A stretch of DNA of 64,000 bases from an uncultured Dehalococcoidia bacterium (GTDB lineage: Bacteria; Chloroflexota; Dehalococcoidia; Lucifugimonadales; JADFKI01): NCBI GenBank assembly GCA_958295865.1, contig CATQHF010000001.1, positions 620,001 through 684,000 on the forward strand, written 5' to 3'. Positions 53,214 to 61,889 of this stretch are shown in pieces. Within the stretch, counting starts at the first letter, position 1; every line of letters begins with the position of its first letter. The notes beneath the pieces are model-generated. The model was not told the origin of the DNA. It did no database searches and was given only the letters and a program-made list of their open reading frames with translations. The position numbers and the translations under genes were made by a program.

Positions 53214-53413
53214 TGCCCCCACTGCTTTCCATTGCCGCTCACCACTCCGAGCCGGGCGACCCCCGACTGCTGGACTGGATAAGGCATCTCATAGACAACC
53301 TGTTCGGGCTAGGTCCGCTCACCATCGTCATTGTGCTGGGCGTAATCGTCGTGGCTATCCCCGTCGGCATATTGGCGGCGTTCCTGACACAGCGCGCCAA
53401 GTACAACTCATAG
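53213..53413 (+). CDS. Small single-TM protein coupled to MFS transporter
   Basis: The 66-residue product has a short polar N-terminus with DWIRHLIDNLFGLG, one hydrophobic helix (LTIVIVLGVIVVAIPVGILAAFL) and a basic end (TQRAKYNS). Its ATG overlaps the MFS TGA (TGATG), so it is translated with the transporter and may be an accessory subunit. No family is recognised. Confidence 0.65.
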   Translation: MPPLLSIAAHHSEPGDPRLLDWIRHLIDNLFGLGPLTIVIVLGVIVVAIPVGILAAFLTQRAKYNS

Positions 53414-53414
53414 C

Positions 53415-53834
53415 CTACGCGCTTTGCAGCACATTGCCGGATAGTTCCGACACGCTCTCCACATGCAGCAGCGCGGCGACGCCCACGCGCTCCGGGTCGC
53501 GGTCGAGTTCAGCCTGTGGCGTCAACCCCATCGCCCTTTCGCGTATCGCGCCCGCTTCATGCAGCGTAACCCTGCCGTGAAAGCGCCAGTGTATGCGCTC
53601 GCCGCTGTTGCGGTAGAAGATGACCGCCTGCGGGTTCTCGTCGATATTATCTATGGATGAGCGCATGCCGCGCTCCCACCAGCACAGCGTCCCCTTGTCG
53701 AACACCGCTACGCTGCCGCGCATGCTTATCTGCGGCTTGCTGTCAGAGGACGCCGTGCCCACAAAGCACGGGTAGCCGTCCTTCAGCGCGCCATTGATTC
53801 GCTGCCGCATCTCGCCGCCTATTGATATTGCCAA
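53415..53834 (-). CDS. Pyridoxamine 5'-phosphate oxidase-like FMN-binding protein
   Basis: The 139-residue product has the split-barrel PNPOx-like sequence GYPCFVGTASSDSKPQISMRGSVAVFDKGTLCWWERGMRSS and NPQAVIFYRNSGERIHWRFHGRV. Such proteins bind FMN, F420 or haem and reduce or sense small molecules. The TTG at 53834 is chosen because GGGAGGA lies just upstream; the frame is open 25 codons further into the preceding gene. Genes 53834 and 55137 are adjacent on the minus strand. Confidence 0.78.
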   Translation of the reverse strand: MAISIGGEMRQRINGALKDGYPCFVGTASSDSKPQISMRGSVAVFDKGTLCWWERGMRSSIDNIDENPQAVIFYRNSGERIHWRFHGRVTLHEAGAIRERAMGLTPQAELDRDPERVGVAALLHVESVSELSGNVLQSA

Positions 53835-53850
53835 TGTTGTCCTCCCACGT

Positions 53851-55137
53851 TCAACCGCAAAATAGAGCGCCCTGTCCTCGAGCGCCTTGTCCCCTAATTC
53901 TATGTCCATCGCCGTCAGCCGCGCCCTCGCCCCACACGCTCACCTTGCCGAACACGCCGTCGTAGCCCGGCTCGATGACGATGTCGCCCTTGCGAACACG
54001 CGCCACGCCCTCGGCGATGCGCTCCCCGCCAACGACGGCTATATCGGCTATGCCCGCGTCGGTCAGGATATGCAGTTCGCTGCCGAGTTCGTCAATCAGA
54101 CGGAAATACTGCGCCTGCACGCCCTTCGTGTTCACGCCGCGCCCCAGGCTTTCGGCGACAACCTGCTGCAACCCCACGAGCGACCTGAACGGCGGCCTGC
54201 CGCTGTCGCCGCGCGCCATGCCGTTGCCGTCCTTGTAGGTATTCACCCGCCTCCGCGAGAGCTGCTCGGTGCGCTGCAACACGCCCAGCGTCATGCGCCG
54301 CCCGCACGCGGGGCAGGCGTCCCCGCTCGTCGCCACCTCATCCGGCGACAGGTTGACGCCGCACTTGCGATGCCCCGAGTTGTGATACTTGCCCTCCTCA
54401 GGGAAGAACTCGACCGTATAGGCGATGCTCTGCGCCTTGAGCGCGCGCCTCAGCCCGTCGTAGCTGAGTTCGCCGTCTATGATAGTCAACTCGCGCGCCA
54501 TCTTTGGCAGCGAATGGGCGTCCGAAAACGACACGATGCTCACGCCGTCAAGCTCAGGCATGCGCCAGTTCATAGCGGGATCGCTGGACAGCCCCGTCTC
54601 TATGGCGCAGATGTGCGGCGTCAGGTCGCCGAAGCACTCTTCCAGCGAATCGAAGCCCGTCTTGGAGCCGTATATGCCGAAGTGCGGCGTCCACGCATGC
54701 GCCGGAATCAGCATCACGCGCTCGTCTATGTCAAGCAGCAGCTCCAGCAGTTCGCGCGGCGTCAGATGCAGCGTCGGGCGTCCGTCTGAGGCGAGCAGCC
54801 CCTTGTCGCTCAGCGCGGAGTTGACGCGCTCCACGCAGTCCATATCGGGAGCGAACATCAGCATGTGGATGCGGCGGTTTCTGCCGCCTTGATAGCCGTT
54901 GCAGTTCACCTCCGTGCCGAGAACGAAGCGCGCGCCGCCGTACTCATACAAGCCGTCGCCCGTCGGTCGCAGCGTCCGCCGTGTATGAGCGAACCAGTCG
55001 GGATGCGTGAAATCCGCGCTGGCAAGCAGGTCTATGCCCTTGATACGCGCCCACTTCGCCATATTGTCGAAAGTCAGCCGTCTGCTCGTGGCGCGCGCAA
55101 ACGGCGAATGAAGATGCAAGTCCGCGGAATATATCAA
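53851..55137 (-). CDS. Endonuclease Q-like PHP-domain DNA repair nuclease
   Basis: The 428-residue protein opens MIYSADLHLHSPFARATS with the PHP metal motif HxH (residues 8-10), has LIPAHAWTPHFGIYGSKTGFDSLEECFG near 140-168, SFSDAHS near 212, and a four-residue zinc site (HRKCGVNLSP ... CPACGRR) near 255-280. That combination matches EndoQ, which nicks DNA 5' of deaminated bases (hypoxanthine, uracil), known mainly from archaea and some bacteria. It precedes the PNPOx-like gene. Confidence 0.85.
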   Translation of the reverse strand: MIYSADLHLHSPFARATSRRLTFDNMAKWARIKGIDLLASADFTHPDWFAHTRRTLRPTGDGLYEYGGARFVLGTEVNCNGYQGGRNRRIHMLMFAPDMDCVERVNSALSDKGLLASDGRPTLHLTPRELLELLLDIDERVMLIPAHAWTPHFGIYGSKTGFDSLEECFGDLTPHICAIETGLSSDPAMNWRMPELDGVSIVSFSDAHSLPKMARELTIIDGELSYDGLRRALKAQSIAYTVEFFPEEGKYHNSGHRKCGVNLSPDEVATSGDACPACGRRMTLGVLQRTEQLSRRRVNTYKDGNGMARGDSGRPPFRSLVGLQQVVAESLGRGVNTKGVQAQYFRLIDELGSELHILTDAGIADIAVVGGERIAEGVARVRKGDIVIEPGYDGVFGKVSVWGEGAADGDGHRIRGQGARGQGALFCG

Positions 55138-55210
55138 GGCTCGTCCTCAATCGGCGCTTTGGGGTTGCTCTTGTGAAGTCGCTTTTGTCATGCTGAGAAA
55201 ATTGCATTAG

Positions 55211-55470
55211 TCCCTTCCCCCTTGATGGGGGAAGATTTCCAGTCTGGCGAGCGAGTCGGTCGCGCCAATTGTCCCTTCCCCTTTGATGGGGGAAGATTTC
55301 CAGTCTGGCGAGCGAGTCGGTCGCGCCAATTGTCCCTTTCCCTTTGATGGGGGAAGGTTGTTGGCGCAGGGTGCAGCCCTCCGGTCGCTGGAGTCCCTTC
55401 CCCCTCTGGGGGAAGGTTAGGATGGGGGTAAAAACGCTTGCCCATCGACGGCTAAACTATGCTAATGCAA
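55211..55470. repeat. 61-bp tandem repeats and second-family interspersed repeat
   Basis: Units starting at 55211, 55272 and 55333 (CCTTCCCCTTTGATGGGGG ... GCGAGCGAGTCGGTCGCGCC) are 61 bp apart; the third is partial. A second module with CCCTCTGGGGGAAGGTTAGG (55391 on) runs to GCTAATGCAATTTTCTCGTC at about 55477. Related modules are at 28335, 51714 and 63735. It fills the 400-bp gap between EndoQ and the dpp permease. Confidence 0.8.
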
Positions 55471-55537
55471 TTTTCTCGTCATGCTGCGCGCATGCAGCCC
55501 AACGCAAATAGTGTATCATCACTTGGCAGTTTCGCGC

Positions 55538-56419
55538 TCACGCCCTTGAGCGCAACTGCATTCTCAGCATCAAACTCTGCCCCAGCAGCGTAACGCTCAA
55601 CGCCGTCACGAAGATTGCCGCCCCCGGAATCAGCGTCAGGGACGGCACTCGCCGCATGTATGGCTGCGCTTCCGCCAGCATCGCGCCCCAGTCCGGCGTC
55701 GGCGGCTGCGCGCCCACTCCAAGATACGACAGTCCCGCGATTGTGATTAGCGTTTGGCCGAACCGCAGGAATCCCATAGCCAGTATAGGCCCCATGATGT
55801 TTGGCAGGACATGCCTGCGAAGTATGAAAATCGGCGGCGAGCCTAGCGCCACCGCAGCCTCCATGAACTCGCGCGTGTTGACCTCCAGTGTAACCGCTCT
55901 TGCCAGACGCGCGTAGGGCGTCCATGCGAAGATGCTTACCGCTAGGACGATAGTCGCAAAGCTCGGCTTGAGCATGGACGCCAGCGCAAACGCGACTATA
56001 AGCTCCGGAAAGACAAGCACGATGTCCACCACGCGCATCGCCGTTTCGTCCACTGCGCCGCCCGTCCTGCCCGAGAAAGCGCCTACCAATGTGCCGAAAA
56101 CGCCCGCAATCAGCACCGTAACCGTGGTTATCGCCAGCGAGAAGCGCCCGCCGGCGAGAATCCTCGACAGCACATCCCGACCGAGATGGTCCGTCCCAAA
56201 GGGATGAGCGAAACTCGGAAGCGCCAGCCGATCAGTGAGAATCTGATCGTTATGGTCATACGGAGTCAGCAGAGGCGCGCAGGCAATGAGCAGCACGATG
56301 ACCGCCAAAGTTGCCAATGGCAGGGCAGCCGACATAGGCAGAGGGCGCAATACGCCCTTTGAGAATGGCTGTCTTAGCGTCTCATTGGCGAACGCTCCCA
56401 TGGAACTGCTTCTCCTCAT
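55538..56419 (-). CDS. Peptide ABC transporter permease DppC-like
   Basis: The 293-residue membrane protein has about six TM segments, the DppC opening (PYDHNDQILTDRLALPSFAHPFGTDHLGRDVLSRILAGGRFS, residues 53-94) and the coupling loop EVNTREFMEAAVALGSPPIFILRRHVLPNI near 195-224. It forms the import pore with the DppB-like protein. Its start overlaps the DppB stop by four bases (ATGA). No ATPase gene follows, unlike most dpp operons; repeats lie downstream instead. Confidence 0.9.
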   Translation of the reverse strand: MRRSSSMGAFANETLRQPFSKGVLRPLPMSAALPLATLAVIVLLIACAPLLTPYDHNDQILTDRLALPSFAHPFGTDHLGRDVLSRILAGGRFSLAITTVTVLIAGVFGTLVGAFSGRTGGAVDETAMRVVDIVLVFPELIVAFALASMLKPSFATIVLAVSIFAWTPYARLARAVTLEVNTREFMEAAVALGSPPIFILRRHVLPNIMGPILAMGFLRFGQTLITIAGLSYLGVGAQPPTPDWGAMLAEAQPYMRRVPSLTLIPGAAIFVTALSVTLLGQSLMLRMQLRSRA

Positions 56420-57402
56420 CTCCGCCCACCTTCAAGCCGTATCGCGGGGTTCAGCAGCGCATACATGATGTCTGTTGCCGTGTTTATGAAAATCGCGATT
56501 ACGACTATCATCATCAGGCTCGCTTGGATTAGCGGAATGTCGCTCGCATTGATAGCGTCGAACAAGACCCTGCCGATTCCCGGCACGGCGAAGATTACCT
56601 CGACAATCAGCGCCCCGCCCATCAATCCTGCCAGCCACATGCTGGAAACGGTAACGACCGGAATCAGCGCATTCCGCAGAGCGTGCCGTCGCGTAAGAAC
56701 CCCCTCACTCAATCCCTTCGCCCTTGCGGTTCTCACATAATCCATAGAGAGCGCCTCCAGCATGGAAGCGCGCACGACCTGAGCGAAGAACGCCGTCGGC
56801 CCCGTAGAGAGCGTCAATGCCGGCAGAATCAGATATAGAGGACCCCGCCAGCCGGCAGAGGGCAGCCAGCCGAGGTGAACGCCAAAGAGCAGGATTAGCG
56901 CGGGCGCGAGCAGATATGACGGAATCACCACTCCCAGTTGGGAGCCGACCGCCACGAGCATGTCAAGCGGCGTCCCAGGCCTCTTGGCTGCCAGTATCCC
57001 CGCCGGTAGAGCGACGCCGAGCGATACGGCAAGCGTAACGACGCTCAGAGCGGCGGAGACCTTCAGCCCGTCGAACACCTTCTCGGCGACCGGCGCGCGT
57101 CCCAGATACGACCTCCCCATATCTCCCCGCGCCACTCGCCCGAGCCAAGCGGCATATTGCAGCAGCAACGGGCGGTCAAGACCGAGTTCTCTTTTCAGGC
57201 GCTCCACGGCATCGGGAGTTGGCTGCCGGTCCAACACCTGAGCCTGCAAGACCGCCGTTGCCGGGTCGATACCGCTTATCAGCGGCGCTAGGAAGATAAG
57301 GAACGAAACGACCGCTACGATTAGAGGGAGCAGCAGCAGCCGTCGCAAAATTAACCTGTACACATCTCGTTCCCCATCCCCGCAATCGTTTTCGTTCGTC
57401 AA
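56416..57402 (-). CDS. Peptide ABC transporter permease DppB-like
   Basis: The 328-residue permease has the DppB N-terminal pattern YRLILRRLLLLPLIVAVVSFLIFL, an extracytoplasmic loop with QPTPDAVERLKRELGLDRPLLLQYAAWL, and the EAA coupling region DYVRTARAKGLSEGVLTRRHALRNALIPVV near 222-251. The annotated ATG at 57402 adds 13 polar residues; a GTG at 57363 that starts VYRLILRR is more usual for the family and has GGGGA upstream. It lies 57 bp downstream of the binding-protein gene. Confidence 0.9.
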   Translation of the reverse strand: MTNENDCGDGERDVYRLILRRLLLLPLIVAVVSFLIFLAPLISGIDPATAVLQAQVLDRQPTPDAVERLKRELGLDRPLLLQYAAWLGRVARGDMGRSYLGRAPVAEKVFDGLKVSAALSVVTLAVSLGVALPAGILAAKRPGTPLDMLVAVGSQLGVVIPSYLLAPALILLFGVHLGWLPSAGWRGPLYLILPALTLSTGPTAFFAQVVRASMLEALSMDYVRTARAKGLSEGVLTRRHALRNALIPVVTVSSMWLAGLMGGALIVEVIFAVPGIGRVLFDAINASDIPLIQASLMMIVVIAIFINTATDIMYALLNPAIRLEGGRR

Positions 57403-57459
57403 GCGCGCGGATTTCGGTTAGCCTGTCTAGGGCGGGCGTGTTGAACCCGCCCTAATTCG

Positions 57460-59151
57460 TCAACCTGAAATGTCCAGCTGAGTCGTCATGATGTAGCGTT
57501 CGAGCAAATGCGGCTGCCAGTTGAGTACATGGTTGCCGTGTACGAAAATCTGCTCGGTGTAGTTGATGAACGCTGTTGAGGCGTCATCGTGCAATATCTG
57601 CTGAATCTGGCGATAGATTTCGTACCGCGCTTGCAGGTCGGCAATCGGGCGCGCCTGCTCGATAAGCTCATCGACTTGCGGATTGCAGTAATTCGCGTAG
57701 TTGCTGACATCCAGCGAACCGCATGAGTAGTCCGCGGTCAGATACCCTTCCGGGTCGTAGGCGTCTATGAGATGCCCTCTGGATACTAGGAACATATCGT
57801 AGTTGCCCGCGAACACATCGTCCACCAGCGCCCCCCATGGCGCGAGCCTGATTTCCGTGCTAAATCCGCCTTCGTTCAGCATCTCATGAAGCGCGACTGC
57901 CATTGCGGGGAACTCCGCCCTGCTCGGATATGTCCACAGCGCGACTTGCGCCTCGCCTTCGGCGTACCCCGCCTCCGCAAGCAGCGCCTTCGAGCGCTCG
58001 GGATCGTACTCATACGGAATCAAATCAGGATTGACCCATGCCTCGCTGGGCGCGAAGGGACCCACTGCGGGAGCGCCGACGCCTTCCAGCACGGCTTCTA
58101 CTATCGCGCTCTTGTCAATCGCGTGCTGCGCCGCCTTTCGCACATTCAGGTCGGCGAAGGGACCGCTTCTGTTGTTCGCATAGAGGGTAACCGTCCGGGG
58201 CTGCTGCGCGCGGCGTATGTTGAAATCCGTGTTGCCCTCGAATATCGGCAACTGGGAAATCGGCAGATGGCGCACAAAATCCACTTCGCCCGTTTCCAGC
58301 ATTGCGGCGCGTACCAGTCCGTCAGGCACAAAAAAGGTTTCGCCGGCGTCTAATTTGGCGATTCCGTCCCGATAGTTCTCATTTCTGACGGATCGGATGC
58401 TTTCGATAGATATTTTGCCCTCAATGACGAATGGACCTGTGCCTGCACCAACCGGATTGGGCGGGGCGTCGCCGCGCTCCCTATATGATGCGGGCGTCAG
58501 GATTGACATGCTGGGCGTTGCAAATCTTGAAGGAATCAGGACATCGGGTTCTCCGGTGGTAACGACCACCGTGTAATCTGTCGGAGCTTCGATGCTGACT
58601 ATGTTATCTGCGTCGAATCCCCTCGGCGGGTTCGGGACGCCGCGAATGTAATCGACCGCTTCGACCACGGATTGCCCGTCGAAGTGAGCGCCGTCATGGA
58701 AGCTCACGCCTTCGCGCAGCTTGAACTCCCAAGCCCCGGCGTCGTCGATGCTCCACGATTGCGCCAGCATCGGCTTTATCTGTCCGTCAAAGTCGATTTT
58801 CAGTAAGGTCTCGACCGCGCCTGCCCGAGCCAAGATACCGGCGTCATCAGACTCGATAGCTCCGTTGGCAGACGGAGCGAATGGCGTGACTATCAATATC
58901 TCATTTGCGCCGCCTTCACTTGTGGCGGACTGCGGCGCAGCCGTCGGGGCGGGTGCCGTCGTTGCCGTCGCCATTGCCGCTGCCGGGGCTTGAGTCGCGG
59001 CAGGCGCGCTCTGGCTCACAGCCGCTGCCGTCGGCTGAGACGCGGGAGAAGCCGCAGGGCTTTCGGAATTGCCGCAAGCCGCGATTGCCATGCAAGCCAA
59101 GACCAACGCGAGGCACAAAGCGACAGGCGCGTTAACGATACGGGGTGTCAT
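57460..59151 (-). CDS. Peptide ABC transporter substrate-binding lipoprotein (SBP_bac_5)
   Basis: The 563-residue family 5 binding protein starts with a lipoprotein signal (LCLALVLACMAIAAC, Cys near residue 26) and an Ala/Thr/Pro-rich linker to about 85. The mature protein carries DAGAWEFKLREGVSFHDGAHFDGQSVV (about 132-158), VVTTGEPDVLIPSRFATPSM and DLNVRKAAQHAIDKSAIVEAVLEG. It delivers peptides, opines or other solutes to the permeases. It leads the operon SBP-dppB-dppC. Inverted operator-like sites lie upstream at 59179 and 59444. Confidence 0.92.
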   Translation of the reverse strand: MTPRIVNAPVALCLALVLACMAIAACGNSESPAASPASQPTAAAVSQSAPAATQAPAAAMATATTAPAPTAAPQSATSEGGANEILIVTPFAPSANGAIESDDAGILARAGAVETLLKIDFDGQIKPMLAQSWSIDDAGAWEFKLREGVSFHDGAHFDGQSVVEAVDYIRGVPNPPRGFDADNIVSIEAPTDYTVVVTTGEPDVLIPSRFATPSMSILTPASYRERGDAPPNPVGAGTGPFVIEGKISIESIRSVRNENYRDGIAKLDAGETFFVPDGLVRAAMLETGEVDFVRHLPISQLPIFEGNTDFNIRRAQQPRTVTLYANNRSGPFADLNVRKAAQHAIDKSAIVEAVLEGVGAPAVGPFAPSEAWVNPDLIPYEYDPERSKALLAEAGYAEGEAQVALWTYPSRAEFPAMAVALHEMLNEGGFSTEIRLAPWGALVDDVFAGNYDMFLVSRGHLIDAYDPEGYLTADYSCGSLDVSNYANYCNPQVDELIEQARPIADLQARYEIYRQIQQILHDDASTAFINYTEQIFVHGNHVLNWQPHLLERYIMTTQLDISG

Positions 59152-59170
59152 AGTTCTTGATTGTCCTTTC

Positions 59171-59456
59171 TACTTAATGATATTAAGTATCAATATGGAG
59201 CATTCGCCTTCATTCGAATCTTCTTTAATGGTGGGAGTCAACCGGCTCCTATTTCGCCGAAACAGGCTCTCGCCGCACAATGCCCGCTGATTCGTCCTTA
59301 ACCCACCAGCGCGGTAAATGACTGGTGTATGGGAAATATCGGCGGGCGAGCCAGCATAATATACACGGAACTCGTCTATATCGTCAGCCGAGATGCGACC
59401 ATCGGCATGCGTAAAGTATATCATGTTGATGTCGCAAAAATATGATACTTAATATC
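59171..59456. promoter_or_regulatory. Operator-like inverted 13-mers upstream of the dpp operon
   Basis: TACTTAAT-GAT-ATTAAGTA (59171-59189) is a perfect 19-base palindrome 20 bp upstream of the SBP start. The 13-mer GATATTAAGTATC (59179-59191) recurs in inverse orientation as GATACTTAATATC at 59444-59456. The interval is AT-rich, unlike the surrounding DNA. Placement suggests repressor sites near the promoter. A minus-strand ORF of 84 codons in this gap (59170-59424) has no ribosome binding site and no recognisable features. Confidence 0.55.
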
Positions 59457-59597
59457 AAAAACTACCGAATCTTGAAAATGACGCACAGTTTCACAAAAGT
59501 GGAAAACTTGAAAAAAAATGTCTCTCCCGCGCTAACGGAAGAGACGATGTACATAGAGACAAGAGACAGGCTAATGCGCCATGCGCTCCCGCAATGC

Positions 59598-60776
59598 CTA
59601 CCCGAACAGCCCGCCGCGCTGGAACACATCCGCGAGGGTGGCGACGCCGTCATAAATCTCTTCCGCCGTGTTGTGGCTAAATGTCAGGCGCAGATGGTTG
59701 TTGCGGTCGCGCGTCGCGCGGTATATGCCGCCGGGGTTGTACTTGACGCCCGCCTCGACCGCGCTATCCAGCGCCGCCCAGGTGTCGGCGTGTTCCGGCA
59801 GCTTCACCCACCCCATCATGCCCCCGTGCGGCGTGCTGAACTCGCAGTCCGACGGGAAGTTCTCCCCCAGCGCGGCAAGCAGCGCATCGCGCCGCGCCAG
59901 AAGCTCACGCCGCACCGCCTCCACATGCTCCGCCTTGTGATTTCGCAGATACTCATAGATCATCATCGTGGCGAGTTGGCTCGGCATGCCCCCTCCGAGT
60001 ACATCCTGCACCTGCTGCGGCGCGACGCAGAAGCCCACGCGCAGCCCGCAGCCGAGCAGTTTGGTGTACGACGACACATAGATGACCAGCCCGTTGTCGT
60101 CAAGCCCCAGCATCGCGGGCGGCAGCGGCTCGCCGTCTATGCGAAAGTCGGCGTATGACTCGTTCTCCACGATGGGAATGTCATATTCCGCCGCAATCGC
60201 CAGCATGCGCCTGCGCCGCTTCAGGCTCAGCGTCGCGCCCGTCGGGTTCTGATAGACGGGGATGGTGTATATGAACTTGGGCTTTCTGCCCGCAGCCGTC
60301 AGGTCGCGCACTGCCTGTTCCAGCGCATCGGTATTCATGCCGTCCTCATCCGACTGGACATGCACGACCTCGGCGCGCTTGCCCAGCAGCATGTTGAGCG
60401 TGCCGGAGTAGGTGAACTCCTCGGCAAGCACCACATCGCCCGGGTCTATGAAAGCGTCCACGATCTTGCGGATAGCGCCGCCCGCGCCGTCGCTCAAGAA
60501 GATGTCGTCTATGTCCGCGCTCACGCCGCGCTTGTCCTGAAGCTCATCCGCAATCACGCCGCGCAAGCCCTCATGCCCCTTCATGCCGGGGTAGCCCGCC
60601 AAACTACTCGCCTCCCGCGCCAGAACGCTGCTCATCGCCTCTGCGTAAGCGCCCGCGTCAATCAGCTGCGGCACCGCGTTCGTAACCGAAAAGATGTGCT
60701 CCGTGTCCGCGCGCAAACCCTGAGGCATATCCACCGTCGCCGGCAGGTTCTTGGAAAAGAACTTGGAATAGTCCAT
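59598..60776 (-). CDS. PLP-dependent aminotransferase (class I/II, MocR-like catalytic type)
   Basis: The 392-residue fold-type I enzyme has SDGAGGAIRKIVDAFIDPGDVVLAEEFTYSG near residues 95-124, YTIPVYQNPTGATLSLKRRRRML near 170-192 and the PLP lysine in YVSSYTKLLGCGLRVGF near 230-246. This is the 2-aminoadipate/aromatic aminotransferase type, without the GntR DNA-binding domain of MocR regulators. Substrate is uncertain. It reads toward the dpp operon on the same strand but is separated from it by 446 bp of regulatory-looking sequence. Confidence 0.88.
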   Translation of the reverse strand: MDYSKFFSKNLPATVDMPQGLRADTEHIFSVTNAVPQLIDAGAYAEAMSSVLAREASSLAGYPGMKGHEGLRGVIADELQDKRGVSADIDDIFLSDGAGGAIRKIVDAFIDPGDVVLAEEFTYSGTLNMLLGKRAEVVHVQSDEDGMNTDALEQAVRDLTAAGRKPKFIYTIPVYQNPTGATLSLKRRRRMLAIAAEYDIPIVENESYADFRIDGEPLPPAMLGLDDNGLVIYVSSYTKLLGCGLRVGFCVAPQQVQDVLGGGMPSQLATMMIYEYLRNHKAEHVEAVRRELLARRDALLAALGENFPSDCEFSTPHGGMMGWVKLPEHADTWAALDSAVEAGVKYNPGGIYRATRDRNNHLRLTFSHNTAEEIYDGVATLADVFQRGGLFG

Positions 60777-60889
60777 TCAAAATCTCCCATCATGTTGTAT
60801 TATTGCACCACGCCAACCCCATCGACGCCGCGCAAGTCAATACTATCATGTCGGCACGAACAGCGTTTCAATTGAGTTAGCCATTGTCC

Positions 60890-60983
60890 CGCGTCATTCC
60901 CGCGAAAGAACGTCACCCCTGCGAAAGCAGGGGCGGGAATCCAGAATCTCAGAATAAAAAGGCGAATTGTCAACAGAACCCAA
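60890..60983. repeat. Palindromic interspersed repeat
   Basis: It contains CGTCATTCCCGCGAAAGAACG, CCCTGCGAAAGCAGGGGCGGG and the right terminus TTGTCAACAGAACCC (to 60977). AT-rich TTAATTC direct repeats follow (60980-61013); the same run appears near 63649. Confidence 0.75.
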
Positions 60984-61026
60984 TTCTTAATTCTTAATTT
61001 TCAATTCTTAATTCGACGGAGGCAAG

Positions 61027-61365
61027 ATGTCCACATACATACTTCGGATTACCACCACTGAGGAAGGGCGCAGGCGGATACTGGAAGACTCGGATGTCAT
61101 ATTGCGAACCGAGACGGAGATGGGCTTCGCCGACGCGCAGATACTCGGACTGTACGCCGTGCTGGGCGACATCGACTTCGTCGCCATCTTGGAAGCGGAG
61201 GACAACGCCGCCGCCGCCAGATTCGCCTTGGAGCTGGGAGTCAGGGCAGGCTTGCGAACAACCACCTTGCCCGCCATTCCCATCGCGCGGCTGGAGGACA
61301 CCGCGGAACACGGCAACCCGCAAGAGCGGAGCGTGTCCAACGTCTCCGGCGCCGGCTCATCATAG
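61027..61365 (+). CDS. GYD domain protein
   Basis: The 112-residue protein opens STYILRITTTEEGRRRILED and has GLYAVLGDIDFVAILEAEDNAAAARFALELG near 42-72, the GYD-domain pattern (a small ferredoxin-like fold of about 90 residues). Biochemical function in bacteria is unknown. GGAGG lies 7 bases upstream of the ATG. It stands alone between two minus-strand genes, and its tail (GNPQERSVSNVSGAGSS) is probably disordered. Confidence 0.82.
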   Translation: MSTYILRITTTEEGRRRILEDSDVILRTETEMGFADAQILGLYAVLGDIDFVAILEAEDNAAAARFALELGVRAGLRTTTLPAIPIARLEDTAEHGNPQERSVSNVSGAGSS

Positions 61366-61416
61366 CGGCTTTGCCAAGTCGCCGAACAAGCGGCAGCTAT
61401 GACAGCCGCGCGCAGC

Positions 61417-61698
61417 CTATCGCGTCAGCAGCGTGAACAATCCTGTGATCAGCGCCCCCAATGCCGTCAGGAGCGTCAGAATGTTCAGGTAGTACAGCTG
61501 GCGAATATCCGCGCGAATGCTCTCATGGTTGCTGCGTGAGTCGGCTGTCAATCGATCATAATTGCTGCGCGAGTCGGCAGCCGATTGCTCGTGGTTGCTG
61601 CGTGAGTCGGCTGCCAGCCGCTCGATAGCCACTAGAATGAAAGCGTCACTGGTTCTGAATTCGGGTTGCGTCTGTTGAGGCTGTGGTTCAGTATCCAT
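61417..61698 (-). CDS. Small coiled-coil protein with C-terminal membrane anchor
   Basis: The 93-residue product (start MDTEPQPQQ at 61698) has three 11-residue repeats of the form (A)ADSRSN(H/Y)(E/D)xx over about residues 28-60, encoded by 33-bp DNA repeats. A C-terminal hydrophobic helix (LNILTLLTALGALITGLFTLL) and a two-residue basic end follow. Eleven-residue periodicity fits a right-handed (hendecad) coiled coil. It is a tail-anchored type, facing the cytoplasm by inference. Family not recognised. Confidence 0.68.
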   Translation of the reverse strand: MDTEPQPQQTQPEFRTSDAFILVAIERLAADSRSNHEQSAADSRSNYDRLTADSRSNHESIRADIRQLYYLNILTLLTALGALITGLFTLLTR

Positions 61699-61730
61699 CG
61701 CAGCGTTCCTTAGCATTTCCCGCTCGCTCG

Positions 61731-61787
61731 CCCGTCATTCCCGCGAAAGAACCTCACCCCTGCGAAAGCAGGGGCGGGAATCCAGAA
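61731..61787. repeat. Partial palindromic interspersed repeat
   Basis: CGTCATTCCCGCGAAAGAACC and CCTGCGAAAGCAGGGGCGGG followed by GAATCCAGAAGTTGG match the family without the terminal AGAACCTA. TGCAATTTTCGGAC near 61818 recalls the end motif of the second repeat family. Confidence 0.7.
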
Positions 61788-61889
61788 GTTGGCGACGCTC
61801 GACCGTTGTTATTCCACTTATGCAATTTTCGGACTTCCCCGCAATCCCCCTGGAACGGGAAAGCCCGAACTCATCCCCGTCGTCCCTTA

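Noticed and set aside
55188..55445. Short minus-strand ORF with PHPNLPPEGEG
   Set aside because: This peptide is a translation of the interspersed repeat, not a gene; a similar spurious ORF occurs at 63609-63791.
59170..59424. 84-codon minus-strand ORF upstream of the dpp operon
   Set aside because: No ribosome binding site, no recognisable sequence and it covers the operator-like palindrome.
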